From NCBI GenBank assembly GCA_037954325.1, contig JBBMNZ010000015.1, positions 10,060,501 to 10,124,500 of the forward strand: DNA of 64,000 nucleotides, read 5' to 3'. How positions within the stretch are numbered: position 1 is the stretch's first letter; every line of letters starts with the position of its first letter. The position numbers were made by a program, and so were the translations under genes. This DNA is from Fistularia commersonii (lineage: Eukaryota > Chordata > Actinopteri > Syngnathiformes > Fistulariidae). Positions 47,635-59,375 of this stretch are shown piece after piece. The notes below the pieces were generated by a model. It made no database searches, had not been told where the DNA came from, and was given only the letters and a program-made list of their open reading frames with translations.

Positions 47635-49014
47635 AGGGGGGAGCTTGCCTGTTGGGGGTGTCAGGCTCTCCCTTCCAAGCCTGATTAAATAGCAGGATGC
47701 TTTATGAAAACAAGAACATTATCTGTGTCCTAAAAGGCCAGGAAAGACCCTCTGATTGGCTTCCCTGAGTCTGAGTTGCTGAAAAATGGGGAACCTTCTT
47801 TTCTCTCCTTGAATTTTTTTGTTTTTTGGGCGGGTGGGGGGTAAAACACTTTTACACCGAGGAGTATCTCAAAGTGCTAGATTCAATCTTGACTGTGCAC
47901 ATTTTACCTAAACTGATCAGAGCCCTTACAAGTCATTTGAAATGAGAAAAAACTTTTTTTTTTAATCCATGCAAAACGACATCAGAAATGGATCTGAGCT
48001 GTGATTCTCTCAAACAGCGGTACAGATACAGACCGCAAGTCTGATGTCGGTCAAGTAGAATTTTTAACGATTAAGGTTGAATAAACACGCGAGTCGTTTT
48101 GCAAACCGCAAGTGTAAGGGGAAGTAAAGCGAAGCTGAGTTAGGGGTAAATTAGCTGATTGCGCGGAGCCGATATAAACATTATTTGGGGAGTTTATAGC
48201 TATTTAGGATAGCGGTATTTACCAAGCTAGTGAATTATTTTCAGGCAGAGCGCCGCCGGCTGGAGGGCCACTCCCGCTCGACTCGCCTGACCGACTTGAG
48301 TCCAAACAATAAAGAGATATTGGCTCCGCTCGCCGATGGGACAGCTTCTCCCGTGGCTACTTTTCATAGCCGAGGTTTCTGAAAAGGCCCCCGAGATGTT
48401 TGGGAAAGTGAGAAGAAAGCACCAGAGGCGGAGCGCAGTATGTTTATGTTCCCCCGAGAGATCAGAGGGATCCGTACATCCAGGGATCTAACTCTCCCTC
48501 TTTACATCTCGCTCTCCACCATGTAACCCAGGTGGTTGACTTAATCATACGTATTACAGTCAAGTGCCGCTATAATTAAAGCATATCATGATAGTTACGG
48601 CTGTAAATATTTTTAGAACTATTCACGTGTTTATACAGCTTTTGTAAATTATAGTGATTGTTCAAAATAGCAGTAATTAGTGTCAGTTTAGAAGCAACAC
48701 ATTTTTATATCATTTGTCTTTTCGAGCGTCGCAATCTAAGCGGGGCATCCGCGTTTTGCCATCGCCGCTGTGGTATGTTTTTGAAGGAAAAGCCAGGCCA
48801 GATTCAGGCCCTGGAGGCTTTTCCCACCAGGGAGGACAAATCTGCAAAAATTAACAGTTTTGAAATGGCCAATGCGTGGGGACAAAAGAGAGACCTTTTT
48901 AAAAAAAACAGCGTCTCACCTGATGAAAGCACTTCTAATGATAATTTTGTGTTTGTTTTTTTTTTTTTGTGGCCCTCAGTCCCGTGAAATCAAAAATAAT
49001 ATAAAATATGCATT
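45571..49014. other. rnf43 large intron, part 4
   Basis: No gene is supported. It holds a T16 run near 46315-46332 and GT arrays at 47431-47454 and 47602-47633. The 109-codon frame at 48658-48987 has no recognised domain. Confidence 0.6.
47602..47633. repeat. (TG)16 microsatellite
   Basis: TG run of 32 bases; a shorter GT array lies at 47431-47454. Confidence 0.96.
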
Positions 49015-49180
49015 TGTGTGTGGAGGCTCCATGTTCTCCCCTTGTCCGTTTTCCTCCCCAACAAACCTGAGCGCAGGATAAATGGCGGAGTAATGAATGA
49101 ATGAATGAATGAATGAATGAATGAATGTGTGTCTGTATGATCTTCATTGGACATGTGGTGCTGGATGGGTAAGTTAAGAC
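49015..49180 (+). repeat. Truncated dispersed repeat with (AATG)8 tail
   Basis: gtgtggaggctccatgttct and ccccttgtccg match the 'gtgtggagtttgcatgttctcccc' part of the SINE-like repeat. After an internal deletion it ends in a (AATG) array at about 49092-49126. Confidence 0.7.
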
Positions 49181-49847
49181 TAGCATGAAGAACATCGTGC
49201 AAAATACCGTTGCAAGCATAAGGTTATGATGCCAAAAAACTAAGGCACCAATGTGATGAATGTCACTGAGTAATTCTCAGTGAATTTCTAACTTGTATCC
49301 ATTGATTCAGTGCTATCGGGTGACGTTTCTCCACGCCTGAACTGAACCAGACTTCCCCGTTCTCGTCTACCGTCCAGACGCAATTGGATTGGCACGAGTT
49401 TTGTTTGCTAAAAATCTTGGGGGAAAACAGATTGACTCACTCCCCGCCACACCAACCGAGTAAATCTACGCCAGTAACGTCGGTCTCGCTGGGTTTAAAG
49501 ACCGATCCGGGAGGTCTGACCGAGGCCCATCGGGGCTCCGTCGTCATCGGCGGCCGCATGGGTCCGTCCTGCCCCCGCAGACCGAACACACACACCAGCC
49601 GAGCGGCCCTTTGATGTCTGCAGGATGTGTTTAACCAGCGATAGTGTATCAGATGACATTAGTCCTTCTCTGGCACCTTGTGTTTTGCATTTCAAATCTG
49701 CGCCACAGCGCAGCCAGAGTGGGCGAGGACCAAGTGAAGGGAGAGCCGAGCAGGGGCGGCTCCCTCTGTCGGGGACGACTTCTAACCCTGATTCGGTTGA
49801 TTTTTACGAGGGGAATTAAAACTGTAAGTCGTACTTCTTAGATATTA

Positions 49848-49882
<35 letters not shown>

Positions 49883-50100
49883 GTTTCGTTTCAGTTTGAA
49901 TTGACATTGAGCCATCTGGGAAATGATCCGTCAAAAATACATTTTCAATATTAGCATTTTGATCATTTGCTTGAGAGAAAACTTGAAAATCGGTCCGTCT
50001 TGTTTTCATCAGTGATGTCCAAGATAGGATCGCATGGTAAACTCGGGGATCGGTGAAATTTCTTCTGCCTCTCCTCATTACTAAGGAGGTGGCCGAGCCC

Positions 50101-50102
<2 letters not shown>

Positions 50103-50134
<32 letters not shown>
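50103..50134. repeat. (GT)16 microsatellite
   Basis: Uninterrupted GT run of 32 bases. Confidence 0.96.
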
Positions 50135-50137
<3 letters not shown>

Positions 50138-52505
50138 TGCACATACATGCGTGTGCATATACAAATAGGAGGCAGGAGGAGGAGCGGCGTGTGATTCAGA
50201 CCCACCCCCTCGGGCGTAATACTTTTCCCGAGTGTAGAATCTGCTCACCTGCCCCGACACGCCGGCCCGGCCCCTCCCGCACCCCCCGGCCCCCTCCCAA
50301 ACTACCTGCCCCCCACCCCCACCCCACCCCTCCATTGGCCCGGCATCAAAGTACCCCTGTGAGTAATGGATATCCAGTAGGGCCACACCCCCCCCACCGC
50401 CAACACCACCAACAACTCAACTGCAGCAAGTGCCCTGCAATCACACAACCACATCTAGCTGTTATCCACACACACACCTGATGGCACAAACTGCATCGCT
50501 CTTCTTGTTGACTGCTAATATTTTCCTAAGAGCAAGAAGGGAAATTTCTAGCGGTGGTCAGTCTCACGCTTTAGAGGTGACACTGGAGCGTATCCCATGA
50601 GGAAAAATATAAGTGTGAATAATAAGAACAATAACAGCGGTAGGAAAAATGTCTCCATTCTGTCCGAGACCAAAGCGGCGCTCAGCTGAAGCAGCGTTCG
50701 GTGCAGGAATGATCAGAGAATGGATTTAACTGACATTCATTTCCATGAAAATCAGCTCCACGCCATCAGATAAGAAACGGGTTTTGTCGTCCGCGCGGTT
50801 GTTCCACGGAGCAAGAACACTAGGGACTCCTGACAATGTTGACCCGCTTTTGCACTCAAGTCGCTCGAAATTAAATCATTTTTATTCATGCGACTCTTCT
50901 AGATTTTCTGAATGTCATCTGACAAACTAAACCAGGCGAGGATAGCTAAGGAAAGAAAGCAGGTAGCAGGTAGATAATTATCAAAAATGTTAGCTCCGGT
51001 TTAAGAAGAGGAAAGTGTATCATTTTGGGGAATTTGGGGCACTTTCTGTCTTTTGTTTATTTTATTTCAGTAAACCCGCTCCTCATACACCCGTCAATCG
51101 ATCAAATCCTTGTCCCTCAGAGTGTGTGTGTGTGTGTGTGTGTGTCCTATTGTGTACTTAGTCATCTTGTCTTCCAGCTTGTTGGATTTGCGGTCCTGCT
51201 CAGTGTGTTCCCGCTTCTTTTCGGTGGGTTTCCTCTGTAATTTGTAACCGGAGTATTATGACATGTCCTGTGAGAGGGACACGGATGTGGACGCCACACA
51301 TCGCAGGAGTCCGAACGAGAGCTGTTCAAACACGAAACCACAACCGTTCACCTCAGGATCGCCGCCGAAATGACTTGGATTCGTTTTCTGAGAGGATTTT
51401 GATTTTGAAATACTTCCGTCCGGAACAGCCAAACATCACTGCATCACTCTAAAACCACACAATTATCTAAAGATCCCGTAATCCCGTAATGATGTGACGG
51501 AACGGGATCCGATACTTTAGTGTCCCTTTGGTGCTGTAAGGTTTGAACAAACACATTCGGTCAGTTTTTAAAGCAACAAAGAAGTAAACGTCGGGGACTG
51601 TTAGGCAACCCATTCAGGAATGTTTTCTGGAATGGTTGGCCGGACTGAAACTGACCTCCGGACCCGCAATCTGCACGGCTTGATCAAACAAGTCCCGTTG
51701 AAGTATAAACTGACACACACTGGACGGCCCCTGTTATAGAGAATAAAAACGATCCGGGCATGGATCCTTTAACAAACCAAACGGGTGACACTATTGGTAG
51801 AAAAGTGAAAAAGTCTTTTTAACCTTAAAAAAAACAGCCTTTAAGTGTTGGTTTTCCTCTCTTCATTCAGTGAAGCAATAGTCACCGGTTGGGATCTAAC
51901 TGATAAGTGGTTGGCGCTGGCCAAACAAAAGCTTTTTTGGCTTGCGTCCTACCCTGAGCGGCAACGTTTGGTCCGACCACTCGCCAAAAAGGCCGTTCAA
52001 GACGGATCCTCGTCGTCGGTGGCGGGGGTCGTCCGACGTCGGATCATTTCTCAGTCAAAGTCAACATCCGTGGCATCGCCGCGCGCCGGTTTCCACAGCC
52101 GCTTACGGCCGTGGACGCCGCGACCCCCCACCGCCGCCTCCACCCGCTCCTCATTTAGCCACGTCCCGGTGCCTCGGTAATGATTCCCGTGTGTCGATAC
52201 GGTCAGAAATGACAGAGCAGCCATTCGGCCTCAGACCTGTAGCCCCGAGAGCTCCGTGCTCTGTCATTAGCCACTCCAACAGAGCAGCAGCACCACAGCG
52301 TGCCCGCCTCGCTCTTCTTCCTCTTTTTTTTTTTTTTTTTTTAACTTCACTCTCGCTGCTCATTTCCCACACGTATTAGTTCACTTTTTATTTACCCAGT
52401 GAGTGATAGGGAGAGTCACGCCTCCAAGAGACCCGCGGGTCCCGACTGAAGCCATAAAGCCGGATTGTTTCAAGGAGGCAGGAGAGATGAAGCAACTGAG
52501 TTGCC

Positions 52506-52506
<1 letters not shown>

Positions 52507-52545
<39 letters not shown>
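52507..52545. repeat. (GT)19 microsatellite
   Basis: Uninterrupted GT run of 39 bases. Confidence 0.97.
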
Positions 52546-52547
<2 letters not shown>

Positions 52548-53070
52548 AGTACGTGCACGTTTGTCTTGACAAAGAAATCAAACACACCTTGCATGGTGTG
52601 TTTGGTTTGACATCATACAAGATACACAGAGAAACGTTGGTTCTGTTCACAACATCTCATTCAACTCAGCGCCGGACAGAATCGCTCGCTACGTTTCACT
52701 GAATGGGCTGAAAAGTGTATATTACTGACACAAAGCTTAAACTTAATGTTCTGGTTTAAGTAAATTAAAAGAAATGCCAAACTGGGGAAAAAAATACGCT
52801 GAATTTATGTAAAATAGGATGTGCAAATCTTGTTTATCTCATTGAGTTGCACCGTGCTCATTAAATGTTTTTCACTTAAAATGGACAAAATAACATGGCA
52901 ACGTTGACGTTTTTTTTCGACGCACTCTGCAGACGGCTTTCCTAAAACACATCACGAGCGCTTAAACTCCGACTCCATCGGCGAATACAAAAAACACAAA
53001 TTCGGAAAGAAATCTCTGGTTCCTTCTGGAACAAGATTTAACCGGCGGATCTTTCTGCACCCCTGTACTT

Positions 53071-53136
53071 TTTACATTACATTACATTACATTGCATTTG
53101 GCAGACGCTTTTATCCAAAGCGACTTACAATAGAAA
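53071..53136 (+). repeat. Short dispersed repeat with (ACATT)n head, copy 3
   Basis: An acattacattacatt head is followed by ggcagacgcttttatccaaa and gcgacttacaatag; it stops about 60 bases earlier than copies 1 and 2. Confidence 0.85.
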
Positions 53137-55293
53137 CTTAGTGTTCTGTCTTAAAGTCTCAGCCTCTCCGGGTTTAAGCGTCCGGAGCCGCGCAGGCGTC
53201 CTGTCACCTGCAGAGGCGTGGCAGGAAAACAAGGGCAGGAAAGATGCCGCTGGAATCTTGCTTCAGAGCTTGCCGTCTGCACAGTGGCTGTGACCCAGCC
53301 CTAGTTCTTACCTCACATGTGGCGCAGACGGGTGTGATGTTTCATCCGCGTGTCTCACCAGGGGGAAAAAGGCGCATCATCTGTGGAGCGACATCCAAAA
53401 AATATAAAGTTAGTGTCTGCTAATGTCGCTTGTCTTCACATGGCTTCGCCGGTTTGCTGTCGGCGAGACACAATTGTGCACTTTGACGTCGTCGACCTCG
53501 GTGAACTCTCCGGTCCGACGCGGAGGAGAGCGGGGAGGACGAGGTTAAAATCATCCTGGGTATTAACCTTCTTTTTTTTTCTCTACTCTCGTCAGCTCAT
53601 TCGCTTCCTTCTCCTGCGAACGAACCTTTGTGCTTTTCCCATTTTATCTAAGTGTGTGCAGGTGTTAAGACAGATATGGGTATCTCTGCAAAGCAGATGT
53701 TAACAGGTTTGGCCAAAAGAGAGGCAAACGGCACACCGAAATTTCCCGCGGTTTTGCCAAAACAGTTTGCGTCGCACTCTAGTTCTGGACGCAAGTCCAG
53801 TTTTATAAATATTAAAGGAAATACATCGGCATGACGAGGCAGACTGGCTTCATGCGTGTGTTCCCGTTATTGCGCCTCTTCATGGCTGCAGATGAAGGGC
53901 GTTCCCGGCATCGACCAGACCGACCGGGCCGTGCCATCCGCACCACATTAAACCCAAGACAAACACGGAGACATTAACAGGCACGGGGTTCTTGTCAGGC
54001 GATGGAAAAAGCCTCGGCCCATCTCGTTGTGAAATAAAGACATCAGCGCTCGGGGTTTGTTTGCGTCCCTGTGGAGAACACACTGTGATGCCAGGGACCG
54101 GCTCGCAGGCCACACTTTGCCAGGGATGTAAACAAAACAGCGCTGGCTGGCTCCCCACCAGGCCACCCACGGCCTGGAGGTCAGAAGACCAGCTTAAATG
54201 TGGCGTTTACTGGAGATGAGGCCCTGTCGTGTTAAGGCGTGACATAAATGCTCTTTTTTAAAATTTGTCTTTGGTTGTTCAGGTTGTTGGCCATCTTGTA
54301 TTTAATATATCAAAATGTGGTCGAGTGAATGGAATCAAAGCATCTTCGTGCCTTTGCCATGTTGATGGCATACTGAATAATTGGCCATTTTTAATCTATT
54401 ACACACTTTCATTTGCCAAAAATTGCAAGCATGTCAAGCATCCATCTGTTTTTTTTTTTTAAAGGAATATTTGGCTCGTTTGGAAACATGTTCTAATGAC
54501 GCTCGCTCTTGGGTAATCACTAGACTCCCATGGCATCATGCTAAATTAGACAATCTGGCCTGGGGTTTCATCATAGCTTAGCAAAAGCACATGAAAGCTG
54601 CTGGTGATGTTCCGGTGTGAGTGTGTGCAGAAGTCACAAAACAACTAGACCATCAGGCCTGTGATGCCAGTCTCCTCGGTGTGTGTGTGTTTTTCCGTTT
54701 CCACGTGTTATTCTAGTGCAAGGTCCAAACCAACATTTATGGAGGGGATTCTTATTACCTTACATAAACTCTATCCTTTCAGTTTTTGTTTCGTATCGCT
54801 CGTTCTGGAAGTGCACCGACGAGGTCGGCAAAACACGGGTCGGTCTGATAATGGACAGGTGTCTGATGCCAGTGCGCCTGTATTTTAACAGCTCTCAACT
54901 TTAAATTACAGATAACACAAGGAACATCTTGTTCAGGGTTCTTTGGTGGCGATAAATTAAATTTATGGAATGCTTGAAGCTCGGCTTCCCAATCTTTTTC
55001 AACTTTTCAACAGCTGACTACGGGCATCCTGTCAAGGCTTGAATCATTTCAAGAAGTATTCCAAATATTTCCATACCGCAAATAAATTGCTCCGAAGTTC
55101 AGTTGGAACCAGAGCAAAACCTCTTTACACTCCGAAACACTTGTTTTTCTGTTTTGACCTTTCACACACCCCCACTGAAGTTTAGAGCAAACAAAGAACC
55201 CAAACGAAGCAAAAGTTGCTCAATGCCTCCAACAGAATGTGGATAAGCTCAAGATATTTGTCTCTGATAGAAAAGACAGATGTAATGTACGGT

Positions 55294-55297
<4 letters not shown>

Positions 55298-55330
<33 letters not shown>
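55298..55330. repeat. T33 homopolymer
   Basis: Longest homopolymer I see in the window. Confidence 0.95.
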
Positions 55331-55331
<1 letters not shown>

Positions 55332-56488
55332 GAACCGGACACCATTCACTGACCCAGAGGACCTTGGACAGGTTTTTCCAGGTGTTTAGAATTCAGACCG
55401 GAGGCTCATCTGCCCACTTCTCACCCCGGGGTGTCTAAACTTTTGTTACAGTGCAATTTTGGAGGTCGAGTAACTTTAGGGAAACGGGCTATGCGAGTGT
55501 GCAATGTTTAGCCTGACGTGGTGGGGTGAGAATTCTCCCTTTTTTACTTTAATTTACCGTCATAACCCCATGATTGAGGGGACTTTTTTTAGGATCTAAC
55601 AATTATTTTTAGAAGTACGTTCATTTCAGGATGCAGTACTTTAATATTCCCATGTAGGCTCCTTAATCTTCCCTTGAAAACTCCTTCGTTCTTTAACATC
55701 CAAGATTCTCTTCACATGACAACGGGATTTATGTCAAAAAAATCCAGGTCAAGCTGTGTCTGTGTGCGCGGTGACGTGGCCTGCATACCTGCAGGTCTAT
55801 CCACGTGACCTTACAGAACCTCCATGTCCTCGGGTGCACTCGTGTTCGTCTTTCAACAACAAACGCAGGCAGGCGTCAACACCTTCCAATAAGGACGCGC
55901 ATCGGCTTTTGAGTTTAAACATTTTTTCTAATTACAAGTGAGACAGACTATTACGTTTTACAGTTTTGTTTGTTAGCGCTGCAGTGATAACACCATCCCC
56001 GTAAACCGCGTCCGCCGCTTCTGCCAAAAACACCTCTTCCATCACGTGTGACGTCCCGCGTCACCCGAAGGTGTTTAACTAACCGCAGCGATGTCTGCCT
56101 TAAAAGTTAAAAATATCTCCTATTGATCGTGCGACGGGATCTTTCAGGCCACTTCCGGGTGTTTGGCTCGGCGGGGACGTGGACTGCGACCGCACACGTG
56201 CACATGCGATAGCCAGGTACAGCGTTATAAGACTGCAGCGCTCCTCCGAGAAACATTATGATATATTCTCGAAATCCTTCGCAGGAACTGACGGAGGCTG
56301 TTTCAAACTTCTCCTGTCTGTCCGTGTGCGTGAGAGTGTGTGTGTGTGTGTGTGTGTGTGCGCGAGCGTGCTGGACCACAAACTCTGGCTTCCATGCATT
56401 TAATACCACAATTAGAGGACGTCAGGGCTCCGTAGGGAACTTTTGAACCCCAGGTAAAGCAAATTCCCACATGTCCAAAGATCCAACC

Positions 56489-56526
<38 letters not shown>

Positions 56527-57051
56527 TTTTTCCTCTGCGTGACCGCACCCCGTTTCACCCCCGTCCTGGCGCTGCAATTACCGTTCCGATCAAACAGGGG
56601 AAAGTTGGAAGAAAGATAAAAGAGGATATGTTAATTTTTTATTTGACCTCTTTCTGACCGTCAATATGCTGTTTTCTTTTTTTTTTTCGTAATACCACCG
56701 GTGGTTCTGTGGGACTCACAGCTATGTTCTCCCACAAAACCCGCTGGCATCTAGTGAACACGCCGCTTTTAACTCATTTGCTGGTGTGTGTGTGTGTCTG
56801 TCTGTGTGTGTGTGTGTGTGTGTGCGTGTGTTCTGAGGGCATCGCTGCAGGAGTGGTGAGATTCAGACATCTTGTGTAAACAAAGGACAGGCCTGTTTCT
56901 TCTTTGTCATGCATTAACTTTCTCTTTTTGATGTGTTAAAAAGTGATCCGAGTTCAATGCTGCCACTTTACCAGAGGTTTCTCATTAACTGCATGAGCGG
57001 ATCAACAGAGTGATACTTTCACATTTTTTGTGAAGACGCCATGAATGGGTG

Positions 57052-57058
<7 letters not shown>

Positions 57059-57091
<33 letters not shown>
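57059..57091. repeat. (GT)16 microsatellite
   Basis: Uninterrupted GT run of 33 bases. Confidence 0.96.
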
Positions 57092-57093
<2 letters not shown>

Positions 57094-57487
57094 TCTCAGG
57101 GCAGGCCCTAGTGTCAGAGAAAACCTTAAGAGTAAAGAGAAAATCAACCAACAAAAAAAAAATGTTGTCTAAAAATCATTAAGAAAGTACCTAAATTGCC
57201 AATTACGTGAACATATATAGTAATCTGCGAGAGCTCACTTAAACATTACCCAAGTCTCAGTAAGAAATTACTATAAAATAATTCAATAATTTGTAGACCA
57301 GACAAGATAGACTGGAAGAAAGAAAATATTAAAATCACAACATTTTCTGAGAATTAACCTGAAAATAAGCATGAAGCTACCTGAATATCTGAAGAAAAAT
57401 GCACTGTAAATTGTGAAAAAAAGCCTAAACATCAAAAAATGACTATTCAAAATTACTATTTAATGCTAATATTTCTATTCTATTAAT

Positions 57488-57600
57488 TTCAGCTGCTCCC
57501 TTGAGGGGTCACCTCAGCAAATCATCTTCCTACATCCAAGCCTATTCTCTGCATCCTCTCCTCTCACACCAACTAACTTCATCCCCTTCCACTCCATCTA
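57488..57600 (-). pseudogene. LINE ORF C-terminal fragment
   Basis: The minus strand reads MEWKGMKLVGVRGEDAENRL, then CRKMIC, a stop, and GDPSREQ. This matches the very common fish non-LTR retrotransposon C-terminus of the form 'MKLVGVREEDAEDR ... RQMIRCGDP'. It is truncated on both sides and carries an internal stop. Confidence 0.75.
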
Positions 57601-59067
57601 TAAATCTCCTATATTGTGTCTGTATAAAAAAGGATTAAAAAAAACTGAAATTAAACTATGCTCAAAGTGTCCAGAAAACTAAAAATCCTCTGTGCATCAT
57701 CAGGGGTCCTCAGTGCACCTTCACTTTGAAGGTCTGGAGAGTTTGACAAGATCTGATCTTGATAAGGAGCGAGTAAATGCATTTATCGCCCTAATTTAAA
57801 TGACGGACCGTAACCTCCCAGCTGCTACAATCAGTACATTTTATGATGTTGCGCTAAGAGTTTATGGATATCGTACGGATAATTGTATTATTGGAAATGA
57901 ATCAGCTTTGAGGTTTGTCATATTTGGGATCAGTGCTTGTCGATCTGCCGCCTGAATGAATGTCCCCCTTTTGTGACGATTACAGGAGCAACCATCGAGT
58001 TACCTATTTTTTTTTTTTTTTTATGCAAGTAATAAGTAGTATATATTTGCCTTACTGTCTTGAACACTTTATACACTCAGTCCCAAAAATTGTGGAACAT
58101 TCAAGAGCTCATGTTGATTTTAAGAACCAACTTGAACCGATTAGTTGTCATTTGAATTTGCAACTAAAAATTCTCTCGCTTTTTAATAAATAGGTTGATA
58201 TGAGAGGCGGTGACCATCCAGGGGATTATCGGTGACCTCCACCTTTGGGAAGCTTTCCAAAGGCTCCCGGTTTTGATCCTCGTTGCGCTATAGGTTTCAT
58301 ATGAATGCGGCGCACGTGACCTGGTTTGGAACAGACTGACACTCTTAGCATCCTGAAATGTGTTTAAAGTTAAAGATCCCCTTCAGAAATGATTTAATTA
58401 GACTCCCTCTCCTGTTTGCGTCTACGTCTTGAGTTACCTGACGAATAGCGGTGATTATATCTTACATATCCCCCTCACTGAAAGACGAGGAATTCTAAGT
58501 GCCGGAGGCGAGATGAGTCCTGTCACACACACACCTACATATATCACACCTGTTTAAACTGCCGACACACTGAACCACCGGCGACCGGCCGTGACATCAC
58601 GGGTCCGGCTTCCACGTTCACACGTTAATCTCAGGTGTGCGTGCGTGTCTGTGTGTGTGTGTGAGTGAGAAAGAGAGAAACACGCATGCAAAGTCTCACC
58701 GATTTGCATGTTGGCAGCCCCACCTGATTGTTCTACTTGTCTGTTATCGCCTTTAGGGAGACCCCACAACAAATGTGTTTTATTGCCGTTCTCCTACGTG
58801 AGATAAAGCTTCAGATCCGTGCTTTGGCCATGACATTCCCCACTTTCACACAGTGTCATATTCAAAAAAAAAAAAAAAAAAAGTGTAGGGCTGTACTTTG
58901 GTCTACGGAGGGAAGGTGACCGCGACGTGACTGCCCCCTAGTGACGTGTCAGGATCCACCTTTCTTTTGCTCTTCGAAAACCCCAAAAATCTCAGATTGT
59001 TGTGCTTGATGATTTTTTTTCTTTTCAACTATATTAACCAAAAACCTGGGTTCTGTGTCCACTTCAG
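57601..59067. other. rnf43 large intron, part 7
   Basis: No gene seen. T19 (about 58004-58022), an A18 run (58865-58882) and short TG stretches near 58638-58663 are present. The intron ends with the acceptor tgtccacttcag before 59068. Confidence 0.8.
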
Positions 59068-59142
59068 GCTCGTATGGCACTGGACAAGGGAGCTCAGGCC
59101 GTTATTTTCGATGTCAGCGACGATGCCAACGCTGCAGTTGAA
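59068..59142 (+). CDS. rnf43: rnf43 coding exon, PA domain centre
   Basis: This exon is 25 codons, phase 0 to 0, between acttcag and gtgagtg. It reads ARMALDKGAQAVIFDVSDD, then ANAAVE, the strongly conserved 'GAxAVxFD' core of the RNF43/ZNRF3 PA domain. Human RNF43 has ARMAGERGASAVLFDITED here, and the exon length of 75 bases is the same as I recall for human. It follows the 27.5-kb intron and is separated from the next exon by only 98 bases. Confidence 0.96.
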
Positions 59143-59240
59143 GTGAGTGTGTGGGCGCACGGATGTGCGGTTTTGCGTTGCGGCAGAGTGCGCTCAAACT
59201 CACACTCGTGTCTGTGCATTTGCTCTTTACACAAATCCAG
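59143..59240 (+). other. rnf43 short intron
   Basis: A 98-base GT-AG intron. TG-rich sequence follows the donor directly. Confidence 0.93.
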
Positions 59241-59375
59241 CTGCGAAAAACCGACTCTCTTCCCCGTCCCGTCGTGCTGGTGAAGGCTGGGGACGCCGAG
59301 GAACTGATGGGCTTGGTCAACAAGAACGAGGAAGCCAAAGTTCGCATTGAGGTTTTGCTTGAGCAGCCTAAATGG
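59241..59375 (+). CDS. rnf43: rnf43 coding exon, end of PA domain
   Basis: This exon is 45 codons, phase 0 to 0, between acaaatccag and gtaagtg. It contains RPVVLVKAGDAEELMGLVNK and EAKVRIEVLLEQPKW, the last strands of the PA ectodomain and the juxtamembrane linker. Human RNF43 has [20 protein letters not shown] at the same place. It is one codon longer than the human exon as I recall it. A CA-rich stretch begins about 19 bases after its donor. Confidence 0.96.

Larger units (their letters stand above)
49181..53070. other. rnf43 large intron, part 5
   Basis: No gene is supported. Contents: A29 (49851-49879), (GT)16 (50103-50134), a C-rich pyrimidine block (50230-50340), a GT array (51122-51144), T19 (about 52324-52342), a (GT)19 array (52507-52545) and a small hairpin (52579-52604). 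Frames of 111-145 codons at 51845-52379 and 50053-50481 lie in low-complexity or GC-rich sequence. Confidence 0.6.
53137..57487. other. rnf43 large intron, part 6
   Basis: No gene is supported. It contains T33 (55298-55330), a TG array (56337-56360), T26 (about 56493-56518), an interrupted TG array (56784-56824) and a (GT)16 array (57059-57091). An A/T-rich stretch lies at 57130-57480. Confidence 0.6.

Noticed and set aside
48658..48987. 109-codon frame as a possible intron-hosted gene
   Set aside because: No homology recognised, no splice or promoter evidence, and it ends in a poly-T tract.
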